Assembly: GCA_000442125.1 (NCBI GenBank)
Contig: KE546971.1
Coordinates: 1,614,583-1,678,582 of the forward strand
Length of the DNA stretch: 64,000 nucleotides
From: Opeltia flavorubescens
Lineage: Eukaryota; Ascomycota; Lecanoromycetes; Teloschistales; Teloschistaceae
Direction of reading: 5' to 3'
The notes under the pieces were generated by a model that ran no database searches, was not told the origin of the DNA, and saw only the letters and a list, made by a program, of their open reading frames with translations. The position numbers and the translations under genes were made by a program. Positions 10,141-21,195 of this stretch are shown one piece after another; the first letter of the stretch is position 1; every line of letters begins with the position of its first letter.

Positions 10141-12245
10141 TTAGTTTAATGGCCACGGATCGTCGTCGTTATCCCGGTTTTCAATATATTCCTTGATCTG
10201 TTCCGCTATGAGTTCCCCATATGTATCCTGTGCGGAGTCAGTGAAAACCTGCTCATTGTAAGGAAGCACGCCACATTACATTTTCGAGCTCGCGGCGAAT
10301 GCTTTCCGAGACATCTTGTTGAATCTTTGCTATGTCCGCGTCATAACGCTTGCGGCGAATCTTTGACTTGCTCTTGCTTTTAAGTCGAAGAGAGGCGGCG
10401 TCGATATCCTGGCCTTTGAGAATATTCTGGATGATGTCCGCCATGGATATTGGCTGGACTAGTTGGTTCGTCGGTTCTGTTGCTGGTAGCTCGATGTCAT
10501 CGGGAGGTCCTATGTCGGACTCTCTAGACTTCAAGTGTTCCTGAACATTGTCTTGTTCAGTGACAGCGCCCACTTCGGACCCGTCCAATGTAATTTCTGG
10601 CTGCAGCTCTGTCGTTATTGGCTCAATGGATGGACATTCCTCCGGAAAGGGCTCTGCAGCTAAGGTGTCATGTACCGAATTCTGTTCCGGAACGGGTTCT
10701 GCCATTGGAATACTTTCGAATTGACTGTATTTAGAATGTAAGTGGATTGTAGATTGAATGAAGCGACAAATGGTGGCGTGGTCTGAACCTACTTTGTGGT
10801 ATCATAATTCTTCTTCCATATTTCCCAGCCATTTGTGGTAGCATCATCAGCAACTTCTTCATCCTCAATTCCGACGCTAGGTGTGATCCCATTCGAAACC
10901 GGTTTTGGCGGCTCCTGTTTCTCCGGTGATCCTGCCTCATGAGCATCATCAATTGCGGCTTCAGCCACCACATCGTCCAGCTGGTCTTGAGGGTCAGACT
11001 CATGGGGCTCATCGTCTGTATGATATCCATCCATAATGTTCCGTAACCTACGCTCCAGAAGAGATCCAACGAAATGGGTATTTTCCTCATCCTCAGTCAC
11101 CATGGTAGAGATAGCCTTTTGTTCCCTCCTCATGAGCTCTTCACGTAGGCGCGTAATCTCAGCAAGCTCGTTATTGAGCTTCGTCTCGAGAAAATTTTTA
11201 TTGAGTTCCTGGGACTTGATCATGCTCTGAAGTTCTTTATACAATTCTTCTAGCTGTGATGCTCGGGTTGAGTCAGACAGGGTTTGTGCAAGCTTTACAG
11301 CATCGTCAAGCATCTGGAGGACTCCTTTGGCGCTGATCCGTAGACGGTGCACTGCAGAATGACGAAGTTTATTGACGGCGAGTAAGATTGTGTTGATGGA
11401 GGTATCAGAGTCCGCGAATGCTCCGGTGGTAACTTTTCCCTTTCTTTTAATCATTGTTAATGTCCACTTGTTCAACTCAATGGCTTCGGCGCAGTCCCAT
11501 TTCTTTTCCCTTAGTAAATCTGTTGCGTGGTTTTGTGTAAAGTCGTAGCAGCATTCTTCAAGTAATTTCTGAGATCTGGCAAGTATCGAGTGTTGAGTCT
11601 TGAATGGGAGCTGTACTGGATATAAAGAGGGTATGCTGGTGTCTGTCTCTTGGTTCGGATCTGGATAATTTGAGCTGCTTTCAGGTTTGAGTTCACGGAT
11701 AGTATAATCATCTTACGTTGACTGTCTTGAACAACATCTTCATCGCCATTGAGTGCATCAGGTAGCATTTTGTCCTCCCCGAAGCCAGGGTCTTTAAGCG
11801 CACCAGCGCCATCCTCATCACCATGAGCATCGTCTAGCGCCTCAACTTCTTGCAAAGCCTCGGCTTCCTCTTTGGCAGCACCTACTTCCGATGCCTCATG
11901 ACGTGCATTCTGTTCGGGCGAGGTTTCGTAGAGAACAGGAAACGCAAGCTTTGCTTTCAGTTCCGAAGAAAAGATCTCTTTCTCAAGGAGTCCTTTGATC
12001 ACTGATACGACTTTATCATACCCGAGGCTTTGCACCAGAGGCGAAGACGACGCCTTGTTGGAGCGTAGGATTTTCCTGATCGACTTGGGTTGCCTTACTT
12101 GGGCATTTTGGCCTTTGAATAGTGCACGATAGGCAAGGAAAACTCTTAGCTGGTCATGAATAGAAATAGACATTTCGACGTCGGGTTCTAGATTGGATTG
12201 ATAGTATTTCAGATCATATGCAATGTCTCGCTCAGTACTTGTCAT
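10141..12245 (-). CDS. Large acidic coiled-coil orphan protein
   Basis: Four exons (11717-12245, 10793-11660, 10280-10724, 10141-10227) give 642 residues; the introns are 56, 68 and 52 nt with GTAAGA, GTAGGT and GTAATG donors. The N-terminal 110 residues are a folded-looking helical region (DLKYYQSNLEPDVEM...GYDKVVSVIKGLLEKEIF). Then comes an acidic Ala/Glu linker, a second conserved-looking block (LARSQKLLEECCYDF...LLREKKWDCAEAIEL), a long coiled coil (about residues 310-390) and an acidic, Pro/Glu-rich tail with a Lys/Arg cluster (LKSKSKSKIRRKRYD). It ends NDDDPWPLN. No catalytic motif, signal peptide or membrane segment is present. I do not recognise the family; a scaffold role is only a guess from the architecture. 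Confidence 0.75.
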
Positions 12246-12282
12246 TGAGGGCAATAGAGAGTTGGAAGGTTGTGATTTTTAG

Positions 12283-12325
12283 ATTCTTGAGCGAGATGGG
12301 GTGTTTGCAGAGCCGCAAGGCGAAA
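12283..12325. repeat. Short direct repeat, copy 1
   Basis: The core TGCAGAGCCGCAAGG and its flanks (TTGAGC before, AAAGGC after) match a second copy near 12807-12846 about 520 nt downstream, with a few substitutions. This copy sits just upstream of the coiled-coil gene's start. Confidence 0.6.
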
Positions 12326-12806
12326 GGCATCTCCTCATTCGTCGGCATCAGATGCCATCTCATCTTGCAGCTGGTGGTTACACAATTGCAATCTTAACGT
12401 CCTCTTTCTCTTTCATGCATGAGCCAGGCCTTCTGGTACTTATCTCGGTGACTACGTTGACACAATTGTTGATGATTGAATTGATGTTAAGTATTCTTGT
12501 ACGCTGGTAGGCAAGGTGTGATAGTGAGATTCTGCGTCAGTAAGGAGGCCACACACAAGGCTTGATTCTGGGCAGCATCTGAGACGATTTGGCTTTGGCA
12601 ACGGGCTATAGATATCAATGCCTGATTACGCACATGCGATAGCCGTCATGTTGGATACTTGGAGACCGCTCAAGACTTGTGAGTGTACACACAGCCATAG
12701 CTGAAACAATAGACAATTCGAATTATCGACGTCATACGCAAAAGTCCTGTGTAGCATTCGCCCAATGAGAACTTGAAAGATTGCTTGATCGACTGACATC
12801 AAGAGT

Positions 12807-12846
12807 ATGAGCAAGAGTGGCATCTGCAGAGCCGCAAGGTAAAAGG
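12807..12846. repeat. Short direct repeat, copy 2
   Basis: This is the second copy of the element described at 12283-12325. The 15-base core TGCAGAGCCGCAAGG is identical and the flanks are diverged but alignable. Confidence 0.6.
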
Positions 12847-13277
12847 CGAACTCTTCGATGCTCGGTTAGCATATCCGTTCTCTTCTCGTGCATGCACTAA
12901 ATCACCTATACTCCTTCCGCCAAGCATCATGGACTAAACCTGAGAAGCATAAGTTACCCTTCAAAAGGACTATTCAGGGCGGAAAGACGGGACTGTTGGC
13001 ATGCAGGATTATCTTAGTTTGCCTCACATTGAATCTCACTCTTAAGCAGCTAGCATAGCTCTAAAGCACGATGCACTTCCACAAAGCTTAGGATGAGTGT
13101 ACTCCCTCGATTGGGCTATGTGACCGCGTCCCTATATCCGAGCATTTCCCCTCCTCCCCAAGTCCTCACCAAAGCGAGAGCAAAGCCCATGAAGATCCCT
13201 CGCCCACGCTGAAACGACGGGACTGGGTTACACTGAGATATCATCATACCCTCCTAACCTCCGCACACCAAGTACGT

Positions 13278-13598
13278 CTAACATTCATGGGGCGGCGAGC
13301 AGCACTGCCCAAAGATACCGCCACAGCCGGTCGAAGCGTCGCCATGCGGACATTGAGAGTTGCCCGTGCATCCGAAGTTGCAGCACATCGATCGAAGGGT
13401 CGGGCGATCGAGCGTCTTCATCTGTTTACCGATACCGCCGATACCGCCGGCGGAAAAGAGGGTCCCCGGGTCGGAGATGGGGTTGTCGGCGCCTGGTTGG
13501 TTGACGGGGGTTCCATTATCCATTTCAACGATAACGTATGAACTAGGAACCGCTGCTGCGAGGGCAGCGAAAAGGGTAAGTAGGGCGACGGCTTTCAT
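13278..13598 (-). CDS. Small secreted cysteine-rich protein (effector-like candidate)
   Basis: An intronless ORF of 106 residues has a clear signal peptide (MKAVALLTLFAALAAAVPSS, cleavage probably near residue 16). A Gly/Pro-rich spacer (about 20-65) follows, then a compact C-terminal Cys module of eight Cys in the order CC-C-C-C-CC-C within the last 37 residues, ending PPHEC. Eight Cys suggest four disulfides. The order differs from hydrophobins, where CC pairs are at positions 2-3 and 6-7. Size, secretion signal and Cys content fit fungal effector-like or antimicrobial-like secreted proteins, but no named family is recognised. It is flanked by gene-poor DNA on both sides, which is common for such genes. 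Confidence 0.75.
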   Translation of the reverse strand: MKAVALLTLFAALAAAVPSSYVIVEMDNGTPVNQPGADNPISDPGTLFSAGGIGGIGKQMKTLDRPTLRSMCCNFGCTGNSQCPHGDASTGCGGIFGQCCSPPHEC

Positions 13599-16500
13599 GA
13601 TTATTTCCGTTGGGGGCTTAGTGGAAGATGAACGTGCTTCGTATGCTGTAGCATTGTGAGTGATGAAGATAGTAAGATTTATCGAAGAGCGTGTAAGAGG
13701 AATGGCACAATGAGTTGGAAGTCGTAGGATTACCTTGTTTTTAGGCTAGGTGTTTTGAATGGAAGATCTGGCTGTTGGTGATAGGAGAAACAGAAGAAAT
13801 TGGCAGAGGGAATGTAGAATATATAGACTCTGGATTGGTGAACAGATCTCGATATTATAACCCATCATTCCAGAAAGGGATAATGCAAGGTGATATGCAT
13901 GGATGTACCTTTGCTGCGTTTCTGCATGGCGCATCTACATACTCACTGGCAGTAGAAGGTAGTGCATCGAGGACGGCCACGGCCTAATTCATCTTGCCTG
14001 ATCCGCCTTTCTCGTAGGCTTCCCTATCGATCGGGCATTCGTACGGGCTTCTGGACAACACTTCGGCCGCACGACGAAGGCAGCAACGACAGTATCCCAT
14101 CCGTGTGTTCCAATCTTGAAATCAGGGAAACAAACACATGTAACCGACTGAAACGGTTTTTACAAACCGAGTCTATGGCGTGAGAGTTTTGAACTAGACT
14201 TTGCTCATGCAGGCTCGTTAAAGACCTAGGATGCTGATGAACAACTAAGCGGCCAGCGAGTATGTCCGGGCTAGCTTGACATTGAGTGGCAGTAATACGT
14301 TGGGTAGAGTACGAATGCAGATGCACGACCATTCCGAACGGTCGTTTCCAATTGTGTCACTGTAGAGAGGATGTTGACCAAATGCCTGGTTATACCGTGA
14401 TACCTGTATAATGATACATCATCAGTTTAGAAACAGAAGAGCTCCTCTTGTCTATAAAAAAACGTGTAGTACTCAGCTTCTCCACAGCCTGCCTGAGTGG
14501 ACCTCGCGGTAGAGACTCGTGCGTACGGAGAAGCTCGTTGTACTATCTTCATCGCCGTGGGAAGATCTTTCTCGAGCAAAGAGTCACTGACTGCAGCTGA
14601 CTTGACATATACATTAGCTGGCTTCGCAGTAATTTAGCCAAGCAATCTTTCGAATATATTTTAGCGGATGCTCCCCACAGGCGTGCCTATAAGCCGCCCA
14701 ACTAGAGCATTTTCATGATCAGATCGTGCATTCTTAGTACAGTTCGAAATCTGCGTTCTCGCGTATCTGGGGCTGAGCTAACGCCAAAGGCTGTACCCGC
14801 GGAGCGACTGATATGCGGCAATGCATACGTCAAATCTTAGCGGACACAGTGATCGTCATAACACATCAGGTCTAGAATGTTGATTGCGTTAGCTTTGTCG
14901 TATAAGAGTACCCCTCTCGTTCCGAATCTCTAGCGTCTCTAACCACGAGAATGGTGATGCCTTGTGGCTTTCTGTGTCGTGTGCCTCTTTCTGACGCAGA
15001 AAGAGATACGTTCACGAGTCTGACCGTCTTGTGAAACATCGGCTGGCAGAGCCGACTTATCGCGATGTGGGCCGAGATCCGAAAACCACCAGCTTAAGGT
15101 TACTTTCAATTGTACAATCAGTTTTGACGTTCGCACGATAGCCGACAGTAAATGTCAGTCATGTAGGTAGAATAAGCGATAGATTGGCCCTAGAAAAGCC
15201 ATGGCGGAATGAAGGATCTGAATAATTGAACGCTCCGATTGCTAGTAGACTTGGTTGGCCACAGTAGTTTTGACACCAATGCTGGAGTAGATCGCGCTGG
15301 CGATCTAGAGAAAGTCTAGCTCTGGCTCATCGAAGGGTCATGTCGGCGCGCCCACAATAGTCAATCACCATGATGCTTCTATCACGGATTGCTACGTTGC
15401 GGAGCCTACGCCGCGAGATATGACGAGTTCGAAACTCTCTGATTCCCTGACGCTTGTTGAAGAACCAAAGACGGTATCCAGGAAAGTGATTGCTGCTGCA
15501 AATGCTTTGATGAAAGAACGATCCCGAGACCACGTATCATCTGCAGGAATAGAGATACGCCACGCGCGAAATTTCTTGCCATCTCCACCATCAGGTCTCG
15601 AGCCGCCGGAAAACAATGCATCTACCAAGCCTCTGGCTGAACATAGCATCTGGGTGGGATACGCGAGTTTAGAGAGAACGAAAATCGACCCGACCATTGA
15701 GCGTTTGTAGGAGATATCACTGGTTGTTACCAACGTGAATTGAGCCGCACTCGCTACAGGTTTCGTTAGTTGTAATTGCCCTTGCTGTTGTCACTTCACC
15801 GTCCAGAACATATTTTCTGCTGAGATCCCTGTCAGCTTCACAGCCAAAATACATGGTGATGACACTCTGTGGTTCCGCTCTGTTCTGGTGGTGTAAGTTC
15901 CGCCGTCAACTTTGTCACCACACGGATACTTTTCTCTCGAATCAAGAGAATCGTCGAACTTGGCTCAAGTATCCAAAAAGGAGCACAGCCAGTATAGCAA
16001 CGGCAATCTCAACATGCTGCCGCTCGTCCGTAGATATCGCTTCACCCTGCACCCACTCCGTGTAGAGGAGGACATAGAGGTCGTCGAGACCAATCACCGA
16101 TTACTTCTTAGGGAGGGTGACGAAGCTAGGCTACTTGATGAGCAAGCTGATGTCCTGTACAATGCTGTGATGTCAGCGTGAGTTTTGCCAAAGTACAGGA
16201 ATGGGCATCTCATATCCATGTCCCTCAGGTGCGTTCTCAGGACCCTCCCATCATTTTCAAGGCTTGATGCCGCATTGACTCATTTGTAGGAATCCACCCT
16301 CCACCTTCTTAAGAGGTCGTCCTAAAGTCTGACACTTGAGCTTCGTTGAGGAACAGGCAAGCTCTCCATTTTACCAACGGTAAAAGCTGGGAGAAAGCAA
16401 ATCCAATTTGCGCCGGGATGGTCCCATATTTGGTAGATAATGAAAGAAATACACAGTCACTGTGTGGACGAGTGCAAGAGTAGAAGGCGACACCAGGCCT

Positions 16501-16652
16501 TATCCGGAGGCAAGAAAATGAAGGAATGAAGGATAATAAATGGATTAGAGAACGCTGAAGCGCAGTTTCTGCAATCTTCGACAAAATTTACCGCCTTGCT
16601 TGCGCCTGCCGTTTACAGAATGCTAAGATGCCAGGGCCACAGGCTGGAAATC
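13599..16652. other. Gene-poor 3 kb, nothing supported
   Basis: The stretch between the secreted Cys-rich gene and the 3' end of the eIF3b gene holds several ORFs of 60-113 codons on both strands (for example 15392-15733 minus and 15912-16181 plus). None has a recognisable domain. The plus ORF is followed by a GTGAGT donor-like site near 16179, but I could not build a convincing spliced gene. It is left as unassigned. Confidence 0.4.
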
Positions 16653-19048
16653 TCATGTCACAATCTCCTCTACCTCGTCCAGGACCTCCTCTACAATCTC
16701 CTCAACAACCTTGGCTCCGCTATCCTTCTCCTCTGTCCTCTCTAGCTCATCTCCTCCCTCCAGACCCAACTCCCTCCTTTCATCCTCCAAATCCAGCTTT
16801 TCACGCTCTCTCCACGCCAACCACTCGCTCAGCAACCTCCTTCGCTCTTCCACAACCGCCCCTCTTTCCTTATCCTCCTCAATCCGGTCCTGCTCATCGA
16901 AATCTTTGCTGTACTCTCGTAGATTCTTACGGATCTGCTTCTGGTCTTCGCGGCTCAGCAGCGTGGGTGGGCGAGGACGCCAGGTAAATTGTTTGAATTT
17001 GTCCATATGTTCTTCACGGAGCAGGTCTCCTTTGAAATCATACAGGTGGTAGCCATTTTCCATCTAGAAACACGTTAATCTCGTATCAAAGGCCAAAAAG
17101 GCTGAGCAGAATAAATTTCCATGTCATTGCGAAGGAATACACCTACAGCATGCTTCCACACACTAGCACAACTTGAAACGTATCTCCCAGTTGGATCCCA
17201 CTCAATCTCAGTCACGCCGTAGTGGTCGGCTGTATTCATATGTTGTAGATTTGCAGTCAAGTCTTTCTCCGCCTCTGGTTTTTCGCCCTCGTAATCAAGG
17301 TCCCAGAAATCGAGATCAGAACTCTGTTGGGATAATAATGTTGCGACGACGACGAATCTACCTTTTGGTGACCAGTAGATGGTATTGCTGTTCTTCCGAT
17401 CAATGGTCCTGATATGTTTGAAATTGCCGACAGTCGCGCCTTTGGACTTTTCGGGGCAGAAAAAGGAAACCGATGTCTTCGGAGGAACCGCAGTGGGGAC
17501 AAGAGGCGCTTCAGCAGCGGTAATTAGGACAAAGCGGTCACCTTTTGGTTCCCATGCAAAATTGATGACAGTATCCTTAATTGAATCGACGACCTCGACA
17601 GGAACTCCTTTTTCCCGGACGCGGAAAATTTCTAGGTTCGTGGCCAAGGATTTCTTTGATTTTGAATGTCGGTCGACTTTGACGCAGACATACGCTGCTT
17701 GTGATTGCCAGTGGAGCTTGGCATCTGTTACACTAAACAGGTTGCGCGTTCGGACAATCTCCTTGGAAGGAACACTCATCAGGCCGACTTTAGCTGGGTT
17801 GCTACCAATTTCGGGAGTCCAAAAGCAAAATAACTGTTCATACGATTTAATTCCATCTCGCTGCGGTGTAGCAGGACTCCACTCGAAGTCGCGGACACCT
17901 TCAATCTTAATCGACGTTTTATCGAGCAAGATCATTTTTGGTAGTTCGTAGATCGAGATTGATTGGCCATCCAACATCCGCGCAACATATCTCTCGTCGG
18001 CTGACCATTTGAACGCAGGCCAGGGAATCTTCTTCTTCACAGGCTGCCCATTCTCATCTTCAGCAGGTCCAGGTAAGTCGTGTGTTTGAAACGATCGCAG
18101 TGGTTTCCCGGTTGCGACATCCCAGATTATATAGTTCTTGCCGTCCTCTTCCATAGAAAGGATAGGGTCGTCCTCCGCTACCTCGATAGGCTTGAACGAC
18201 CATGTCGTGAGGTACTGCTCGCCGGGCGAAAAATCTATCAAGTTGCATAACGGATGAGGGATTCGATGTATTCGCTGCCAGTTTGGTCCGCCCCAAAGCT
18301 GGACACCCCTAGCGTGCATTGTGGCGAGATAGGTTCCCAGTGGTGACCATTGGACGAATGTATCGGTCCACGATAATCGGTCGATGATATTTTCGGGATT
18401 ATCTTTCTTCTTGTTCCAGAATACCCCTACCGACTCCCCGCGATGCATGATGAATTGATCCCTTCCATTAGGATCCCCAAGCCACCATCGAAGATGTTCC
18501 CTCGCGGTAAATTCGTCAAGGTGCGGTGGATGATATTCGTCGTCAACTCTCCCTTCTCGACAATATCGATCGATGTCTGTCAACTTGTTTACGGCCAGGG
18601 TATGCTTTTTATCTAGTGGTGTGCCGTTGAGCTTTTTGGTAGCCTCTACAGCTTGCTGAGGTGTAGCGTATTCGACGAAAGCGAATCTATAGGCTCATGA
18701 GTGCTTGTGGAGAAGTTTTGGGATGATGAACGCACCCTTCTGAGATTCCATTGTCGCCCAACGGCATAAAGATAGCCTCCTCCTTGGTTTTTCCCACGCT
18801 GTTGAGCTTTTTGAGGAGGAATTTAATCAACTTTTGCTTGCTTTCTTGAGGAACCTTGGGTAGGCCATCGATGACGACAAATGTGTCAAGACCTTCCTCC
18901 ATGCGAACTTCATAATTCTGCCTCAAGTCTGTAGTGGTTGTGAGAGAGGGCTGTAGGATGGCAGCAGTGCTTCCTTACCTGAAAAATCAAGTTCTTCCTC
19001 CGACTCACTGCCATGATCTTCCGATAAGTTATCGAAACTGGGGGCCAT
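16653..19048 (-). CDS. prt1: Eukaryotic translation initiation factor 3 subunit B (eIF3b/Prt1)
   Basis: Four exons (18979-19048, 18736-18928, 17147-18686, 16653-17063) give 737 residues, the usual length for fungal eIF3b; introns are 50, 49 and 83 nt. An acidic start ([19 protein letters not shown]) precedes an RRM (about 35-120, with [11 protein letters not shown] and [10 protein letters not shown]). Then follow the large beta-propeller/eIF2A-like region (for example [46 protein letters not shown]) and a charged helical C-terminus ([26 protein letters not shown], then Glu-rich). It is the scaffold subunit of eIF3 on the 40S ribosome, acting in cytosolic initiation. The start ATG at 19048 is in good context and is divergent to the UAF30-like gene, 660 nt away. 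Confidence 0.96.
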
Positions 19049-19708
19049 TTTTGCGTTTTTGATCTGTTCCCCTACGTGGACTCTGCCGGGCTGCTTTGTA
19101 GTCAAGCTTCAACGGCTACAAGATTTAAGGTTCTGTGCGGTAGTTCGGCTGGAGATTGAGTCATGTATGACTAAGCAGCCGTTCACTTTCTGCTTTAGAT
19201 ATGATCCCCCAAGCTCATTATTGATTGCGTTCATTTCGGAAATCATTCCAGACTTCATCTGAGGCTGTCCTTGCCAATCGTGACCCCCTCTTCATTGCTA
19301 AAATCCTTGAAGATTATTGTCTAGATCTCGCGAGCTGATGTCATCCAATCGGGGATGGTCAAGACCGTGCCGATCTGGCGGAGATCTTCTAGCCGCATCT
19401 TAAAACCCTTGTCTAGACATATCATTTGCCGTCTGCACCCCTCGATTCTATCTACAATGGGGATTGTTCATTCCCATTGACATTCTTCATTACCTCAATT
19501 CATTCGCTCCAGACGGGATTGTGTGCGCGCAATGATATGACTACGATTCAGTGTTGACTATGATCTAGCGCTTTCCAAGCGCCCCACGCATATAGCACCT
19601 TCACTCGTTTGGCGTTTGTCTTTCAGCATTTGGTCATCAAGTCTAGCGAAGTCACCTGCTCAAAGCTACCAATCACGCAAGACATATTTCGGACAATAGG
19701 CGACGAAA
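19049..19708. promoter_or_regulatory. Shared divergent promoter region, eIF3b and UAF30-like gene
   Basis: This is 660 nt between the starts of two divergent genes, both linked to translation or ribosome production. No protein-coding ORF of substance is visible. I did not identify a specific transcription factor site. Confidence 0.45.
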
Positions 19709-20744
19709 ATGGCTCGTTAGTCACTTCGTACCTGCTAGCGGTTTAATGCTTATCTTACCAGTCTCTGCGGATGTCGAAGCAAAATATGTCAAGATCATTG
19801 ACGCTATCCTTGCCTCGAGTGATTTGAATACCATATCTGAGAAGCGTATTCGAAAAGGTCTACAGCAAGCTGTGAATCATGACATTACCCCTCAGAAGGT
19901 AAAACACTACGGACATTTTTGCCTCTGTCAGTGGCTAACTGCACGACCAGGATGTCATCAAGCCACTTATTATGGCTCGGTTTGACAAGTTTATGGTCGA
20001 TCAGAGTTCTCCACCGCAGACGAACGGCCATGTAGAGGACATCAAACCAGAGCAATCTGGCTCGCCCGAGGCCTCTCGACCCCATACTTCATCTACCTCG
20101 AGTCGTGTGCAGAAGAGCGAAAGCGCTGATGCTGATGATTCATCAGAGACCATGGAGGCAGCTCCGCCGAAGAAAAAGCGGAAACGAACACCAGTCGATG
20201 AAGATGCTGCATTTGCAGCCAGATTGCAAGCCGAGGAGAACGGTCGAGCGCGATCAACACGTGGTGGAGGACCAAAGAAGACCGCGTCTGTTAAGAAGAA
20301 GAAGACGCCTAAGAAAAAGACCGCTGATCGCGTGAACGCGGCAGACGATAGTGATCTTGACTCGGAGCTTGCAGAGAAGAAAGTCAATCGGAGCGGCGGC
20401 TTTCATGTCAGTCAATACGCTGCCGAGTCGTAGAGAAAGCTAACGTGAAACAGAAGCCATTGAATCTTTCTGCACCTTTGTCGGCGCTCTTGGATGGTGA
20501 GCTTCAGGTGAATTATTTCCGGCAACATTGTCTTTCAAACCAGACTGATCGTGCCCAGCTTTCTCGACCGCAAACTGTCAAACGAATTTGGGAATACGTT
20601 CGTCAGCATAATCTACAAGAGCCCAGCGACAAGCGGTGGATTCGATGTGACGATGCGATGAGAGCGGTATTTAAGGCAGAGAGGGTCAACATGTTCACAA
20701 TGAACAAGCTCCTAGCCCAAAATTTGTATAACCCGGACGAATGA
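19709..20744 (+). CDS. DEK_C + SWIB domain protein, Pol I upstream activation factor subunit UAF30-like
   Basis: Five exons (19709-19715, 19762-19898, 19951-20406, 20454-20507, 20559-20744) give 279 residues. The first coding exon is only 7 nt (ATGGCTC), joined across a 46-nt GTTAGT...CAG intron to give MALSADVEAKYVKIID. Residues about 5-60 form a DEK_C-like helical domain. A linker rich in Ser and Lys has nuclear-signal clusters (PPKKKRKRT, KKKKTPKKK). The C-terminal SWIB domain starts GGFHKPLNLS and includes LSRPQTVKRIWEYVRQHN and WIRCDDAMRAVF. Yeast Uaf30 is part of the UAF complex at the rDNA promoter, so a nucleolar Pol I role is inferred; chromatin-linked SWIB proteins are the alternative. 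Confidence 0.9.
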
Positions 20745-21195
20745 ATTATACGCGATTGAAATTCGATACCCATGACACATGTCATACAGCTTATCATGAC
20801 CTTGCCATTTGAAGAATCTGTATTTAGCTAGTACTGAAGTCTGTCACACCATAATTACAGTACGAATATGAGTGACAAAGTATATGGAATGGGTCGTCGA
20901 ATAAGCTCGCAGCATATGGACAATTTTCTTAGAAGATCCTAAATACGAACTGCATAAGCTACATGATTTGCATAAGCCCAAAATTACGTAATCATTGGAT
21001 CGCTGCTTTATGCAGTCATGTATCTGCCTTTCATAAAAGCGGTGACGCACGGCCAAAACTTATTGTCCATTTCGCCAATTGATAAGCACTTATCGGAGGG
21101 ATAGATTGTACGCTACAAAGATATCTAGATTTCTGACCCCCTCACGTATCAGCTGGTCTACTATACCGGTAGTATCTGAACACTTTGATTGAGTT
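20745..21195. other. Intergenic space between UAF30-like and HEL2 genes
   Basis: This 451-nt AT-rich space between two co-oriented genes should contain the 3' region of the first and the promoter of the second. No gene is seen. Confidence 0.5.

Larger units (their letters stand above)
12246..13277. other. Intergenic region with a short dispersed duplicate
   Basis: This is about 1 kb between the coiled-coil orphan start and the secreted Cys-rich gene end. No gene is seen. A stretch at about 12283-12325 recurs in diverged form at about 12807-12846 (see repeat entries). Confidence 0.5.

Noticed and set aside
13278-13598. Hydrophobin assignment for the 8-Cys secreted protein
   Set aside because: The cysteine order is CC-C-C-C-CC-C, not C-CC-C-C-CC-C, and the hydrophobic loops are missing.
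15392-15733. 113-codon minus-strand ORF
   Set aside because: No recognisable domain or splice partner; three frames are open in the same place.
16628-17052. Plus-strand ORFs of about 115 codons near 16.6-17.0 kb
   Set aside because: They are shadows of the Glu-rich C-terminus of eIF3b on the other strand.
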